Shown here in pieces: positions 43,643 to 53,549 of a stretch of DNA of 64,000 nucleotides. Position 1 is the first letter of the stretch. The number at the start of each line of letters is the position of its first letter. Under the pieces are notes generated by a model that saw only the letters and a program-made list of their open reading frames with translations, searched no databases and was not told the DNA's origin. Both the position numbers and the translations under genes were made by a program. Source of the DNA: Gelidibacter mesophilus DSM 14095. GTDB taxonomy: Bacteria > Bacteroidota > Bacteroidia > Flavobacteriales > Flavobacteriaceae. The stretch spans positions 186,001 through 250,000 of the forward strand of contig NZ_AUHD01000006.1 of the NCBI RefSeq assembly GCF_000423005.1, written 5' to 3'.

Positions 43643-46306
43643 CTAATTCACCGAATCTTTCTTCTTCTTTTTAGAATTGAAAATGTCTTTCAGGGTATTC
43701 TTAATGACATCCTCAGTGGTTTTAGTACTATCTTTTTTAACTGGTGGGACCGGAGTCGTCGTTTGGGTAGAATCTTTTGGGGTTGTCGTTGTTGGATCTT
43801 TTTTTGTAGTTCCACCAAGCGCACCACCAATAAGATCTTTTATATGATTAGTACCTTTACCAATTAACTTCTGCTTTTCAATTTCAATGAGTTGTTTTGT
43901 TAAATTTGTGACGCCACTGGTTAAATCTGTAGATACTTTTGGACTTGTAAACGATCCTGTAATATTTGCCGATATTGGAATGGTAATTTTATTGACTTCA
44001 TAATCATTGATCTTTCCAATCAATCGGTTGATGTCGCTTCCTAAGTATTTGGCGGGAACGTTAAAAACCGCATCATAAGACATCGTGTTGTCAAAGCCGT
44101 GCGCTCCAGAAACCACAATGCCAATATCTTTATACGCCAAGTTAAAAGGCTGAACCTTTACTTTTCCGTTAGCGAATTCTAGATTGGCCTTTAAATTATT
44201 GAGGTCAAGTTTGCCAAAGTCGATAAAATTAAGAGCGCCTCCTAATTGAGATAATACAGGACTAGCATTTTTGTCAATATCTGTAGTCAGTAATTCGGCA
44301 CGTGCTGTTCCAGAAATGGTATTCAAATTGGGAGAGAACTCGTTATCCAGAGTTCCTGAAATATTAATATTTGTATTTAATTTTCCCTTAAGAGCTTTGG
44401 CAATAGGTACCAAGCTTTGCAACATTTCAAGATCATTAAAAGATTTTGAAATGTCAAAACTGCTAGCATCCAAAGTTAGATTGAAAGAAGGTGTATCTGC
44501 CTTGGTGCTCACATTTCCAGAAACCAATAAAACACCATCAAATATGCTGGAGCTTAACTTGTTAATTGTGGCCTGTTGATCTTTAATGGTTAAAACACCA
44601 GTGACATTCTTTAAATTTAGGTTGTCATAAATCACCGTATTCGCATTGGCCGTTATAGTGCATTCCAGGAATTGCGGAATTTTCAACCCTTCTGTGGTGG
44701 TGACTGATTTTTGCGTATCCCCTTTAGCGGCAACTTCTGTATCCTCGCTCATAAAATCATTCAGCGCTAAGGTGTTTGAATTGAGGTTGAAATTTCCTTT
44801 TAAATTAACTTTCTTGCTGAGCATAAAACCAATCAAATTATGTATGGTTCCTTTTGCTGAGAAATCGCTTTGTCCCGTTTTTGCATTAAATTTATTTAAG
44901 GACACGGTTGAAGGATTAAAAGTCATGTCTGCTTCTGAAATATGCAACGGCTGGTTCATGGCATCTGAGCTAAAAACTAAATTGCTAATATGTGCATTTC
45001 CAGACGCTTTAATTCTGTCATAGGCACTGGTCTCAATCGCATTCATGTCAAACGCTGTATTCAATTTTGCTCTAAGAATCCCGCTCAATTCATTTTCCAG
45101 TTCCAAAGGATAAGCTTTGGTAAGGTTTGCCAAATTTAAAGTGCCATCAACATCAGCATTGACGAGCATGTTCCCGGTTAGGTTTTTAACAAGGGCAGAG
45201 GCTTTAAAGACATCGCTATCAATTTTGAAATTCAGAGTGTTGATGGCTACATAAGTATCGTCAGCATTTCCAGTGTCATTTTTAATTTCGGTGTCAATCA
45301 CAATATTTTCAACACGCTTCGGCAAATCTGGATATTTGAAGGACGCATTCTCAGACTTAATGCTGATATCTAACGTAGGAATGGTGGTTTCAGTAACTTT
45401 CCCCTTGATAATGCCGTTAATGTTGAAGTTGCCGGTAGTTTCAACATTGTCTAAGTTTTTGGAATAGGTTTCAGGAATAACGGCCAAAAAGTCCTTAAAC
45501 GAAGAGCCTGTGTTTTTAAATGATAGATCAATGAGTTGGCCTTCCTCTATCAGCTGAACAAAACCGTTAAATTCAATCGGCAATTGATTAATGAGGGCTT
45601 TATTTTCTTTGAAAGTATATTTTTGCGCATTTAGATCGAGATCTATTAAGGCATCCAACTTGATATGGTTATTGTTCAAATAATTGGTGCTATCCATTAT
45701 CAAACTAACGTTGGCTTCAGATTTTGTATCCAATTCAGAAACTTCTCCTGAAAATGTACCTTTTCCAGTATGATTTAGTTCAGTCACGTAAAATTGCATG
45801 TCTCCAGGAACATCAATATAGGTCAGCGCACTGTTTTTAATGCTGTAATCTTGAATGTCAAAAGAAAAATTAGAAGACGTTATCGTGTCTTGAGGAGCAT
45901 CGCTTTCTTTTACGATATCGTAATTAACGTTCCCAAAGGCATCCGTTTTTAAGGTCAATAGCGCTTCATCAACATTTATGGAGTTTATAATAATCGATTC
46001 GTCATCAGATTTTAGAAGTTCTTTGATGGACATTGTGAAGTTGATGTTTTTTGCAGTGACAAAGGTCTCGTCTTTAAAAGGTTCGAAATTTGTGATTACC
46101 AAATCGCTCACTTCTACATGTGCCTGCGGAAAACTTCTGAACAAACTCAGGCTCACATCGCTAAACTCAACATTGGCATTGAGATTTTGATTGATATAAT
46201 TTTTGACCATTCCTTTAATTTGCGATTGAAAAACAAAAGGCAAGGCAATTAATAAGATAATCAGGACGAGTAGGGTAATTCCGGTGATTTTGAGAAATTT
46301 CTTCAT
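43643..46306 (-). CDS. AsmA-like inner-membrane protein
   Basis: 887 residues. An N-terminal membrane segment (about 6-27) is followed by the AsmA entry (NQNLNANVEFSDVSLSLFRSFPQAHVEVSDLVI), a very long beta-rich region with repeated ten-residue strand patterns, and the C-terminal AsmA_2-type signature (GTARAELLTTDIDK, LNFIDFGKLDLNNLKANLEFANGKVKVQPFNLAYKDIGIVVSGAHGFD). It ends in a Thr/Pro/Lys-rich low-complexity tail. The family is thought to bridge the envelope for lipid transport. It is a single gene with normal length for Bacteroidota. Confidence 0.88.
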   Translation of the reverse strand: MKKFLKITGITLLVLIILLIALPFVFQSQIKGMVKNYINQNLNANVEFSDVSLSLFRSFPQAHVEVSDLVITNFEPFKDETFVTAKNINFTMSIKELLKSDDESIIINSINVDEALLTLKTDAFGNVNYDIVKESDAPQDTITSSNFSFDIQDYSIKNSALTYIDVPGDMQFYVTELNHTGKGTFSGEVSELDTKSEANVSLIMDSTNYLNNNHIKLDALIDLDLNAQKYTFKENKALINQLPIEFNGFVQLIEEGQLIDLSFKNTGSSFKDFLAVIPETYSKNLDNVETTGNFNINGIIKGKVTETTIPTLDISIKSENASFKYPDLPKRVENIVIDTEIKNDTGNADDTYVAINTLNFKIDSDVFKASALVKNLTGNMLVNADVDGTLNLANLTKAYPLELENELSGILRAKLNTAFDMNAIETSAYDRIKASGNAHISNLVFSSDAMNQPLHISEADMTFNPSTVSLNKFNAKTGQSDFSAKGTIHNLIGFMLSKKVNLKGNFNLNSNTLALNDFMSEDTEVAAKGDTQKSVTTTEGLKIPQFLECTITANANTVIYDNLNLKNVTGVLTIKDQQATINKLSSSIFDGVLLVSGNVSTKADTPSFNLTLDASSFDISKSFNDLEMLQSLVPIAKALKGKLNTNINISGTLDNEFSPNLNTISGTARAELLTTDIDKNASPVLSQLGGALNFIDFGKLDLNNLKANLEFANGKVKVQPFNLAYKDIGIVVSGAHGFDNTMSYDAVFNVPAKYLGSDINRLIGKINDYEVNKITIPISANITGSFTSPKVSTDLTSGVTNLTKQLIEIEKQKLIGKGTNHIKDLIGGALGGTTKKDPTTTTPKDSTQTTTPVPPVKKDSTKTTEDVIKNTLKDIFNSKKKKKDSVN

Positions 46307-46692
46307 TTAAAAATTTAGTTTTGCTTTCATTAGGATGAAAAGCTGATAGTTTAGTAAATATATACGTAAAGTGTATTTTAAAAGACGGTGACGTGCCAAA
46401 GTTTAATAAAACTTTAGCAATTTTCATTTTGCCTCATCTACTTGGGCTTAAAGTTTGAAAACGTGATGCTATAAGCATTAGTGACAATAAATAAAAAGGC
46501 TATTGATGGTCATGCGTTTTCTAAATCTGCGCCAAGCAATATTATAGCTGAGCTGCAAATATACTTGAAGTAGACTTGGTTAAAAATAGTTTTAAATTTT
46601 ATTTAGAGATTTGGCTAACGACTACTTGTAAATTTTTTTTCAAAGAAAACTTACTGCAAAATGGTTTTGTTTTCATTATTTTGGCATCCATT
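46307..46692. other. 386-base divergent spacer upstream of the folK fusion
   Basis: AT-rich with no convincing reading frame. The folK frame is open upstream to about 46576 but has no family match there, so this is not coding. No clear promoter pair found; TATTTTG just before the ATG is one base short of the -7 consensus. Confidence 0.55.
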
Positions 46693-47844
46693 ATGACCCT
46701 ACCCCACAAAGTTTATATTGCACTTGGCAGTAACAAAGGCGACAGATTGAAACATCTGCAAGATGCCATAGATCTGGTATTTAAAAATCTTGGAAAGATC
46801 AATATCATTTCAAGGGTTTATAATACACCAGCGTTGGGTTTTGAGGCAGGTGCGTCTGTTGATGATTTTTTGAATACCTGTATTTTTATAGAAACCCATT
46901 ACACTGCTGATGAGGTGATGCAGAAACTTCTCGATATTGAAACCAAACTAGGACGCACAAGATTACTTGGAAACGGTTACGAATCTCGAACTATTGATCT
47001 TGATGTGCTTTTTTATGATGACGCTATTATCTCGTCAAAATTGATCACTACGCCGCATCCACAGCTGCACAGGCGTAAATTTGTACTACAGCCTTTAAAT
47101 GATATTGCCTCTAAGGTGGTGCACCCCGTGCTTAAACAATCAGTTTTGGAGCTTTTAGAGTGCTGTGAAGATGTTAGTGCCATTGAGCCAATCAATATTT
47201 GGTTGAAAAATCCGATGAAGCAGTATAAGTTTGGCAATTATAATTATATCGCCATCGAAGGAAATATTGGTGCGGGAAAAACAAGTTTGACGCATCAGAT
47301 CTCTAATGATTTCAATGCCAAACTCATTTTAGAACGCTTTGCGGACAATCCATTTTTGCCAAAATTTTACGAAGAGCCACAGCGTTATGCCTTCACTTTG
47401 GAGATGTCGTTTCTGGCCGATCGATATCAGCAAATTAGTGATGATTTATCGCAGTTGGATTTGTTCAAGGATTTTATGGTAAGTGATTATGATATTTATA
47501 AATCGTTGATTTTCTCTAAGATTACCTTGCCGGAAGATGAATTTAGGCTGTATAGGAAGCTTTTCTATCTGATGTATAAAGATATAGCCAAGCCAGACCT
47601 ATACGTCTATTTATATCAAAACACAGAACGGCTGCAAGAAAATATCAAAAAGCGCGGGCGTGACTATGAGCAGAACATTCAAGATGACTATCTTGAAAAA
47701 ATCAATACGGGTTATCTGGAGTTTCTGAAAAATCAGACGGAACTGAATGTGAAAATAATTGATATCTCTAACCGGGATTTTATCGAGAATAGAGCAGATT
47801 ATTTATGGATTTTAGAGCAGATTTGTGAGAAGCAGGAAGGTTGA
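46693..47844 (+). CDS. folK: HPPK (FolK) fused to deoxynucleoside kinase
   Basis: 383 residues from ATG 46693. Residues 1-165 are 6-hydroxymethyl-7,8-dihydropterin pyrophosphokinase: VYIALGSNKGDR, KLGRTRLLGNGYESRTIDLDVLFYDD, TPHPQLHRRKFVLQPLNDI. Residues about 180-383 are a deoxynucleoside kinase: Walker A GNIGAGKTS (from 190), LERFADNPFLPKFYEEP, and KKRGRDYEQNIQDDYLEKINTGY. So one chain joins a folate step to deoxynucleoside salvage. No stop or frame break lies between the halves. The kinase substrate cannot be read from the sequence. Confidence 0.92.
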   Translation: MTLPHKVYIALGSNKGDRLKHLQDAIDLVFKNLGKINIISRVYNTPALGFEAGASVDDFLNTCIFIETHYTADEVMQKLLDIETKLGRTRLLGNGYESRTIDLDVLFYDDAIISSKLITTPHPQLHRRKFVLQPLNDIASKVVHPVLKQSVLELLECCEDVSAIEPINIWLKNPMKQYKFGNYNYIAIEGNIGAGKTSLTHQISNDFNAKLILERFADNPFLPKFYEEPQRYAFTLEMSFLADRYQQISDDLSQLDLFKDFMVSDYDIYKSLIFSKITLPEDEFRLYRKLFYLMYKDIAKPDLYVYLYQNTERLQENIKKRGRDYEQNIQDDYLEKINTGYLEFLKNQTELNVKIIDISNRDFIENRADYLWILEQICEKQEG

Positions 47845-47874
47845 AGTTGGAGCACGAGGCACGAAGAATAAAGG
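47843..47874 (+). repeat. Copy of a small intergenic repeat
   Basis: GAAGTTGGAGCACGAGGCACGAAGAAT follows the stop of the folK fusion and resembles 24021-24055 (minus) and 23829-23876. An AGAGG/CCTCT inverted repeat (47903-47924) lies just after it. Confidence 0.45.
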
Positions 47875-47960
47875 AGACTCAAAGCTGTTTTTACAATAAA
47901 ACAGAGGTTCGGCTTTGCGCCTCTACGACAATAATAAAACACGTGTTTGGAATTAGGGGC

Positions 47961-48521
47961 TTATTCCCCGGTTTTTAGTAAATTCTCACTTTTAGCTCCC
48001 AGCTTACTGAAGACATCCCAAACTACCACCCCGCAACTTACAGATATATTTAAGGAATGTTTTGTGCCAAACTGCGGAATTTCCAAAATAACATCACTCG
48101 CACTTACCACGTTTTGAGCTACGCCTTTCACTTCGTTTCCAAAGACCAATGCATATGTAGTCTTTAGCTCAGGCTTAAAGGCGTTCAACATGACCGCATG
48201 TTCTGCCTGTTCAATGGAAGCAATAACGACGTTTTCGGATTTTAATTTTTTAATTAAGTCGATGGTGTTTTCAACATATTCCCAAGCTACGGTGTCCGTG
48301 CTGCCCAAGGCAGTTTTGTGAATGTCTTTATGGGGTGGTGTTGCCGTTATTCCACAGAGGTATATTTTTTCAACCAAAAACGCATCACTGGTCCTAAATA
48401 CGGAACCTATATTGTTCAAACTTCTAATATTGTCCAAAACAATGATTAAAGGCGATTTTGCAGTCGTTTTAAATTCGTCAACGCTTAATCGGTCGAGTTC
48501 GCTATTTTTTAATTTTCTCAT
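47961..48521 (-). CDS. SpoU-family RNA methyltransferase
   Basis: 186 residues from ATG 48521 (MRKLKNSELDRLS); a start ten codons upstream is open but unlikely. SpoU-type SAM-dependent 2'-O-methyltransferase with the trefoil-knot motifs: VLDNIRSLNNIGSVFRTSDAF, YALVFGNEVKGV, and EIPQFGTKHSLNISVSCGVVVWD. The target tRNA or rRNA site is unknown. It is divergent from mutS. Confidence 0.9.
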   Translation of the reverse strand: MRKLKNSELDRLSVDEFKTTAKSPLIIVLDNIRSLNNIGSVFRTSDAFLVEKIYLCGITATPPHKDIHKTALGSTDTVAWEYVENTIDLIKKLKSENVVIASIEQAEHAVMLNAFKPELKTTYALVFGNEVKGVAQNVVSASDVILEIPQFGTKHSLNISVSCGVVVWDVFSKLGAKSENLLKTGE

Positions 48522-48666
48522 GGAACATCTCTGTTTTTCATTACTCCTCATTCCGTAGATTGGCAGGAGTATCTTTCTGTATCCGAGGCTGTTTTTTGGT
48601 TCACTAATTGTAAATAACTTATGAGCGCTCCGTTTTCCAAACCTTCAAATAATAAGTACCTTAGCG

Positions 48667-48683
48667 GTCCTAATATTTAGGAC
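48667..48683. promoter_or_regulatory. Inverted repeat upstream of mutS
   Basis: GTCCTAA-TAT-TTAGGAC is a perfect 7-base inverted repeat. It lies 27 bases before the mutS start. It could be an operator or an mRNA hairpin. Confidence 0.4.
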
Positions 48684-48710
48684 AAAAATACCACTTAAAA
48701 CCCAAAAACA

Positions 48711-51323
48711 TTGGCCAAACAAGTAAAAAAGGAGACCCCGTTAATGAAACAATACAATGCTATCAAGGCAAAGTATCCTGACGCTTTATTGCTTTTTCGG
48801 GTGGGCGATTTTTATGAGACCTTTGGCGAAGATGCGGTTAAAGCCTCTAAAATATTAGACATTATATTGACTAAAAGAGGTGCCGGCAGTGATAGCGAAA
48901 CACAATTGGCGGGGTTTCCACACCATTCGTTAAACACCTATTTACCCAAATTGGTCAAGGTCGGATGTCGTGTTGCAATTTGTGATCAGCTGGAAGATCC
49001 TAAACAGACAAAAACCATAGTAAAGCGAGGGGTGACGGAATTAGTAACGCCTGGAGTAGCATTAAACGATGATATTTTACATTCCAAAACCAATAATTTT
49101 TTGGCAGCTGTATGTTTCCATAAAGACTTGATAGGTGTTTCTTTTATGGATGTTTCCACTGGAGAGTTTCTGGTGTCTCAAGGTAATTCCGAATACGTAG
49201 ATAAGTTGCTTCAAAATTTTCGGCCTAGCGAAATTCTGGTTTCCAAACCGAAGCGGAATGAGTTTAAAAATATATTTGGATCAGATTTCCATACGTTCTA
49301 TATGGAAGATTGGGTCTTTCAGGATGATTATGCCAATGAAACCTTGCTCAAGCATTTTCAAACCAAATCTTTAAAGGGTTTTGGTGTGGACGATTTGTTT
49401 CAAGGCATTATCGCATCAGGTGCAATTTTGCATTATTTGAGCGAAACACAGCATCATAAATTACAACATATTACCTCCATTCAACGTATTACCAAAAATG
49501 ATCATGTATGGATGGATCGTTTCACCATAAAAAATCTCGAACTTTATCAATCCTACAATCAAAATGCAGTGACACTGATTGATGTGATTGATCGGACCAT
49601 TTCGCCTATGGGAGGGCGTTTGTTGAAACGTTGGTTAGCCTTGCCGCTTATTGATATCGATAAAATTAATCAGCGCCATGAGGTTGTCCAATATCTATTG
49701 GAGGATGCCATCCTTTTGAAGAAAATTCAAAATCAGATCAAACAAATAGGAGATATAGAGCGATTGATATCAAAAGTAGCAACGGTCAAAATTTCTCCAA
49801 GGGAAGTGGTGCAGCTTAAAAATGCCTTGGAAGCTATTGTCCCTATTAAAATGCTTACCCAAAACACGAAAAATAAAGCCCTGCAACATATCGGAGAGCG
49901 TTTGGAGGCCTGTGAGGAGTTGCGCCAGCGCATCAAAGCGACTTTAAATGAAGAAGCTCCGGTTAATATTTTAAAGGGCGAAACCATATCTTCTGATTTT
50001 TCTGCAGAATTGAAAGAGCTTAGAGCGTTATCAACTTCAGGGAAAGACTACTTGGATGCCATGTTGCAGCGTGAGAGTGACATTACCGGTATCACTTCGC
50101 TCAAAATAGCCTCAAATAACGTCTATGGTTACTATATAGAAGTGCGCCACAGCCATAGAAACAAAGTGCCTGATAATTGGATCAGAAAGCAAACCTTAGT
50201 AAATGCCGAGCGTTATATCACTGAAGAATTAAAGGAATACGAAACAAAAATTCTTGGTGCAGAAGAGCGAATATTAGCGATAGAACAGCAATTGTTTTCT
50301 GAATTAGTGTCATGGATTGCACAATTTATTGCACCTGTACAAAAAAATTCGGCCTTAATTGGGCAATTGGATTGTTTATGTGGCTTTGCGCAATTGGCCC
50401 ACGATCATAAGTACACGCGTCCAGAAATTAACGAAAGTTATACTCTCGATATTAAAAATGGAAGGCATCCCGTTATTGAAAAACAGTTGCCCCATAGTGA
50501 GCCCTATATTGCGAATGATGTTTACTTAGACAGAGACAAACAGCAAATTATCATGATCACTGGGCCGAATATGTCTGGTAAATCGGCCATTTTACGTCAA
50601 ACAGCGTTGATTGTATTATTGGCTCAAATGGGGAGTTTTGTGCCTGCTGAGAAGGTTAAAATAGGACTGACTGATAAGATTTTTACAAGAGTAGGCGCCA
50701 GCGATAATATTTCGATGGGGGAGTCTACCTTTATGGTGGAAATGAATGAGACGGCTTCCATTTTGAATAATATTTCGGATCGAAGTTTGGTCTTGTTGGA
50801 TGAAATTGGCCGTGGGACCAGTACCTATGATGGCATTTCCATTGCCTGGGCCATTAGTGAATACTTGCATGAGCATCCTAGTAAAGCTAAAACCCTTTTT
50901 GCCACACATTACCATGAGTTGAATGAAATGTCCGAAACCTTTTCCCGCATCAAAAACTTCAATGTTTCAGTGAAGGAGTTGAAAAACAACGTGCTTTTTT
51001 TAAGAAAACTGGTGGAAGGAGGCAGCCAGCATAGTTTTGGAATTCATGTGGCTAAAATGGCCGGAATGCCCCCTCAAGTCATCCATCGTGCGAACAAAAT
51101 CTTGAAGCAGCTAGAGAAATCCCATAGCAGTGAAGAGTTGACCAATAAAGTAAAAACGCTTGAAGATGATATGCAACTGAGCTTTTTCAATTTGGATGAT
51201 CCGTTGTTAGAGCAGATTAAGGATGAAATTCTCAATATTGATATTGACGTATTGACACCTGTAGAAGCGCTGATGAAACTGAATGAAATTAAGCGTATGT
51301 TGTTGAAAAAGAAACGGGCATAA
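48711..51323 (+). CDS. mutS: DNA mismatch repair protein MutS
   Basis: 870 residues from a TTG start at 48711 ([19 protein letters not shown]); the first ATG is at residue 12 and would cut off conserved residues. Mismatch-binding F34-Y-E36 in GDFYETFG. Clamp and lever domains follow. The ATPase has Walker A GPNMSGKS (618-625), [10 protein letters not shown], Walker [17 protein letters not shown] and FATHYHEL. It recognises mispairs and recruits MutL. An inverted repeat lies upstream; tRNA genes lie downstream. Confidence 0.96.
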   Translation: MAKQVKKETPLMKQYNAIKAKYPDALLLFRVGDFYETFGEDAVKASKILDIILTKRGAGSDSETQLAGFPHHSLNTYLPKLVKVGCRVAICDQLEDPKQTKTIVKRGVTELVTPGVALNDDILHSKTNNFLAAVCFHKDLIGVSFMDVSTGEFLVSQGNSEYVDKLLQNFRPSEILVSKPKRNEFKNIFGSDFHTFYMEDWVFQDDYANETLLKHFQTKSLKGFGVDDLFQGIIASGAILHYLSETQHHKLQHITSIQRITKNDHVWMDRFTIKNLELYQSYNQNAVTLIDVIDRTISPMGGRLLKRWLALPLIDIDKINQRHEVVQYLLEDAILLKKIQNQIKQIGDIERLISKVATVKISPREVVQLKNALEAIVPIKMLTQNTKNKALQHIGERLEACEELRQRIKATLNEEAPVNILKGETISSDFSAELKELRALSTSGKDYLDAMLQRESDITGITSLKIASNNVYGYYIEVRHSHRNKVPDNWIRKQTLVNAERYITEELKEYETKILGAEERILAIEQQLFSELVSWIAQFIAPVQKNSALIGQLDCLCGFAQLAHDHKYTRPEINESYTLDIKNGRHPVIEKQLPHSEPYIANDVYLDRDKQQIIMITGPNMSGKSAILRQTALIVLLAQMGSFVPAEKVKIGLTDKIFTRVGASDNISMGESTFMVEMNETASILNNISDRSLVLLDEIGRGTSTYDGISIAWAISEYLHEHPSKAKTLFATHYHELNEMSETFSRIKNFNVSVKELKNNVLFLRKLVEGGSQHSFGIHVAKMAGMPPQVIHRANKILKQLEKSHSSEELTNKVKTLEDDMQLSFFNLDDPLLEQIKDEILNIDIDVLTPVEALMKLNEIKRMLLKKKRA

Positions 51324-51351
51324 ATATTTTGTCTTTTTTTACAAAAAAGGC

Positions 51352-51381
51352 TTTGCAATTCTAAGAATTGTATTAAATTTG
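51352..51381 (+). promoter_or_regulatory. Promoter of the tRNA-Gly/tRNA-Leu unit
   Basis: TTTG (51352-51355), an 18-base spacer, TAAATTTG (51374-51381). About 55 bases before the first tRNA. Confidence 0.65.
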
Positions 51382-51436
51382 CCCTCGCAATACCGATAGG
51401 TATCGTAGTAATGTTCTTATTTTTAATTGTAATAAC

Positions 51437-51512
51437 GCGAAAATAGCTCAGTTGGTAGAGCGCCACCTTGCCAAGGTGGAGGTCGCGGGTTCGAATCCCG
51501 TTTTTCGCTCCA
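51437..51512 (+). tRNA. tRNA-Gly (anticodon GCC)
   Basis: 76 bases including an encoded CCA (51510-51512). Acceptor GCGAAAA pairs with TTTTCGC. D-arm AGCTCAGTTGGTAGAGC, anticodon stem CCACC/GGTGG with loop TTGCCAA, T-arm GCGGGTTCGAATCCCGT. The cloverleaf is complete. Confidence 0.97.
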
Positions 51513-51582
51513 TACCAAAAGCAAAAGTATTAATTCCGTTGCTGCGGAACATTGTTTAAAGCAATGCGTACTTTGTGCAAAT

Positions 51583-51666
51583 GCTCAAGTGGTGGAATTG
51601 GTAGACACGCCGGACTTAAAATCCTGTGTCCATTAGGACGTGCGGGTTCAAGTCCCGCCTTGAGTA
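51583..51666 (+). tRNA. tRNA-Leu (anticodon TAA)
   Basis: 84 bases with a long variable arm (TGTCCATTAGGACG). Anticodon loop CTTAAAA gives TAA, and T-arm is GCGGGTTCAAGTCCCGC. The first acceptor pair is G-U. CCA is not encoded (CAA follows), unlike the tRNA-Gly 70 bases upstream. Both should be one transcript. Confidence 0.95.
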
Positions 51667-51667
51667 C

Positions 51668-51705
51668 AAAACCCTGATAATCATATGATTGTCAGGGTTT
51701 TTTTT
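51668..51705 (+). terminator. Terminator of the tRNA unit
   Basis: AAAACCCTGA (51668-51677) pairs with TCAGGGTTTT (51692-51701), with an inner AATCATATGATT palindrome, then a run of T. Very strong. Confidence 0.9.
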
Positions 51706-51721
51706 GTTTTAATTTTTTGGT

Positions 51722-51748
51722 AAAAAAAGACCTAACTTGGTGTTGGGT
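51722..51748 (-). terminator. Terminator of the small lipoprotein gene
   Basis: On the minus strand ACCCAAC and GTTAGGT pair with one mismatch across a 5-base loop, followed by CTTTTTTT. Confidence 0.5.
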
Positions 51749-51775
51749 TTCTACAATAAGTTTCAATAAGTTGTG

Positions 51776-51994
51776 TTAATTATCGTCACCCACAACTTCA
51801 GTAGCCGCGCTATCAATTGCTTTTCCAGCCTCTTTCACTTCATTGGCGGCATTGTCAATTGCTCTTCCTGCTTTTTCCAAGGCACCTTCTGTTTTGTCAG
51901 AAACATCGTCTGCTTTTTTCTCTGTGTCTCTACATGACGTAAACGAGAAACCTAGAGCAACAACCAAAGCAGAACTTAATAGTAATTTTTTCAT
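51776..51994 (-). CDS. Small lipoprotein with a helical repeat
   Basis: 72 residues. Lipobox FTSC gives lipidated C21. The mature part is an acidic helix with repeated KAGRAIDNAANEVKEAGKAIDSAATEV units, each with an AIDxAAxEV core. This pattern resembles small stress-associated amphipathic-helix proteins. No family with known function is recognised. It has a terminator just downstream. Confidence 0.8.
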   Translation of the reverse strand: MKKLLLSSALVVALGFSFTSCRDTEKKADDVSDKTEGALEKAGRAIDNAANEVKEAGKAIDSAATEVVGDDN

Positions 51995-52100
51995 TTTAAA
52001 TATTTTAGTGTTTATTTTGCATGCGAAATTAAGAAACTTATGGCGCCTCCCTTAAACTAATTTAACGTTTTTTTTAAGATGGTGACATCACTTCTTCATG

Positions 52101-53336
52101 TTATTTACGAATATGCTTCATAATTTGGACGACAGCATCCTTGTTTTTCTTAATGAATCCTGTATTTAACTCGCCGAGCGCTTCTCTTTTTGTTGAATTT
52201 GAAATCAATTCATCCATTGTTTTCTCAAGTTCTTGACTGTTCTTAATAGAGATTACACCACCATGAGCAATCATTTGAAAAGCTTCTGGAAATTTCTTAT
52301 GGTTTTTTCCAATAACTACCGGGACACCAAAAACAGCAGGTTCCAAAATATTATGTAGGCCTGTCTGGCCCATGGCACCTCCAACATAGGCGATATCCGC
52401 ATACTTGTATATCTTGCTTAGAATACCAATGGTATCCACTATAAAAACATCAAATCCTGAAAGGTTTTTGCCGTCTTTTTCAGAAAATAAAACGCATGGC
52501 TTCTGAATTCGACTCACAAAGGAATCAATTTGATTGCTTTTGATATTGTGGGGTGCAATAATAAATTTGACATCTTTTGAGGTCATGGCGTTGATATATT
52601 CTACAAACAGCGCTTCGTCTTCTGGCCATGAACTTCCAATGACCACACATAATTTTCCATCTCTAAATTGCTCAATAAATGGCAAGGTGTTATCCTGATT
52701 TAATTGATCAGAAACACGGTCATAGCGCGTATCTCCAACTACGGAAGCATCAGTGTAACCAATAGTGTTTAGTAAGCTTTTAGAGCTTTCATTTTGAACA
52801 AAAATATGCTCAAATGTACCTAAAGCCTGACGCATCATCCCGCCATAGAACCTAAAATAGGATTGTTCTTTTCTGAACGCAGCCGAAATTAATAGAGCTT
52901 TTAGATCTCGTTTTTTTAATTCACTTAAATAATTTGGCCAGATATCATATTTCACAAAAATGGTCAATTCAGGTTTTACTAGGGTTACAAAATGTTTTGC
53001 GTTGGCTTTTGTGTCCAATGGAAGATAGATGACCACATTGGCAACGTCTGTTTGTTTTCTTATTTCATATCCTGATGGTGAAAAAAAGCTGAGCACAATT
53101 TTGTGATTGGGATGTTCCGCTCTTAGTTTTTTAAAAATAGGAAGACCTTGTTCATACTCTCCCAAAGAGGCACAATGGAACCAAAAGGTTTTGTCATTGT
53201 GGCTCAGGTGTTTTTTTAAGATCTGAAAGGTCTTACTACGGCCTTCTACACCTAATTTAATTTTATCGTTGAATAGGGCGATGATTTTAAGTAAAATCTG
53301 TGCAATCTGGATGCCTATGTTGTAAAGTAAATTCAA
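52101..53336 (-). CDS. waaA: 3-deoxy-D-manno-octulosonic acid (KDO) transferase
   Basis: 411 residues, GT30 family. It attaches KDO to lipid A precursor. An N-terminal membrane-associated helix is followed by WFHCASLGEYEQGLPI, VLSFFSPSGYEI, LPLDT, FVKYDIWPNYL, and the C-terminal donor-binding DIAYVGGAMGQTGLHNILEPAVFGVPVVIGKNHKKF. Synonym kdtA. It indicates LPS or LOS with a KDO core. The length is normal. Confidence 0.94.
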   Translation of the reverse strand: MNLLYNIGIQIAQILLKIIALFNDKIKLGVEGRSKTFQILKKHLSHNDKTFWFHCASLGEYEQGLPIFKKLRAEHPNHKIVLSFFSPSGYEIRKQTDVANVVIYLPLDTKANAKHFVTLVKPELTIFVKYDIWPNYLSELKKRDLKALLISAAFRKEQSYFRFYGGMMRQALGTFEHIFVQNESSKSLLNTIGYTDASVVGDTRYDRVSDQLNQDNTLPFIEQFRDGKLCVVIGSSWPEDEALFVEYINAMTSKDVKFIIAPHNIKSNQIDSFVSRIQKPCVLFSEKDGKNLSGFDVFIVDTIGILSKIYKYADIAYVGGAMGQTGLHNILEPAVFGVPVVIGKNHKKFPEAFQMIAHGGVISIKNSQELEKTMDELISNSTKREALGELNTGFIKKNKDAVVQIMKHIRK

Positions 53337-53468
53337 GAAAATTGGTTTATGCTAAAATACATTTCTTTCTATAATCTAGCTTTAAAATCACTTCAGATTT
53401 TTTCAGCGCGTATGTGAGACCATAAAAGAATTGATCGGTCCAAAAGGAAATTAAACCTTTAGGAATGA

Positions 53469-53499
53469 TTGGTATAAGAAACTCAATTTCGTAATTTTG
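53469..53499 (+). promoter_or_regulatory. Promoter of the degT-galE group
   Basis: TTG (53469-53471), a 20-base spacer, TAATTTTG (53492-53499); 50 bases before the start codon. Confidence 0.65.
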
Positions 53500-53549
53500 T
53501 TCTAAATTAAAGCATTGCCGTTTTAACTATTAATTCTACATACAACTAG

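Noticed and set aside
46576-46692. Longer N-terminus for the folK fusion
   Set aside because: The upstream in-frame residues do not fit any HPPK start, while ATG 46693 begins exactly at the conserved VYIALGSNKGDR region.
51668-51705. AATCATATGATT palindrome as an operator
   Set aside because: It is the inner part of the tRNA terminator hairpin and is followed by a T-run.
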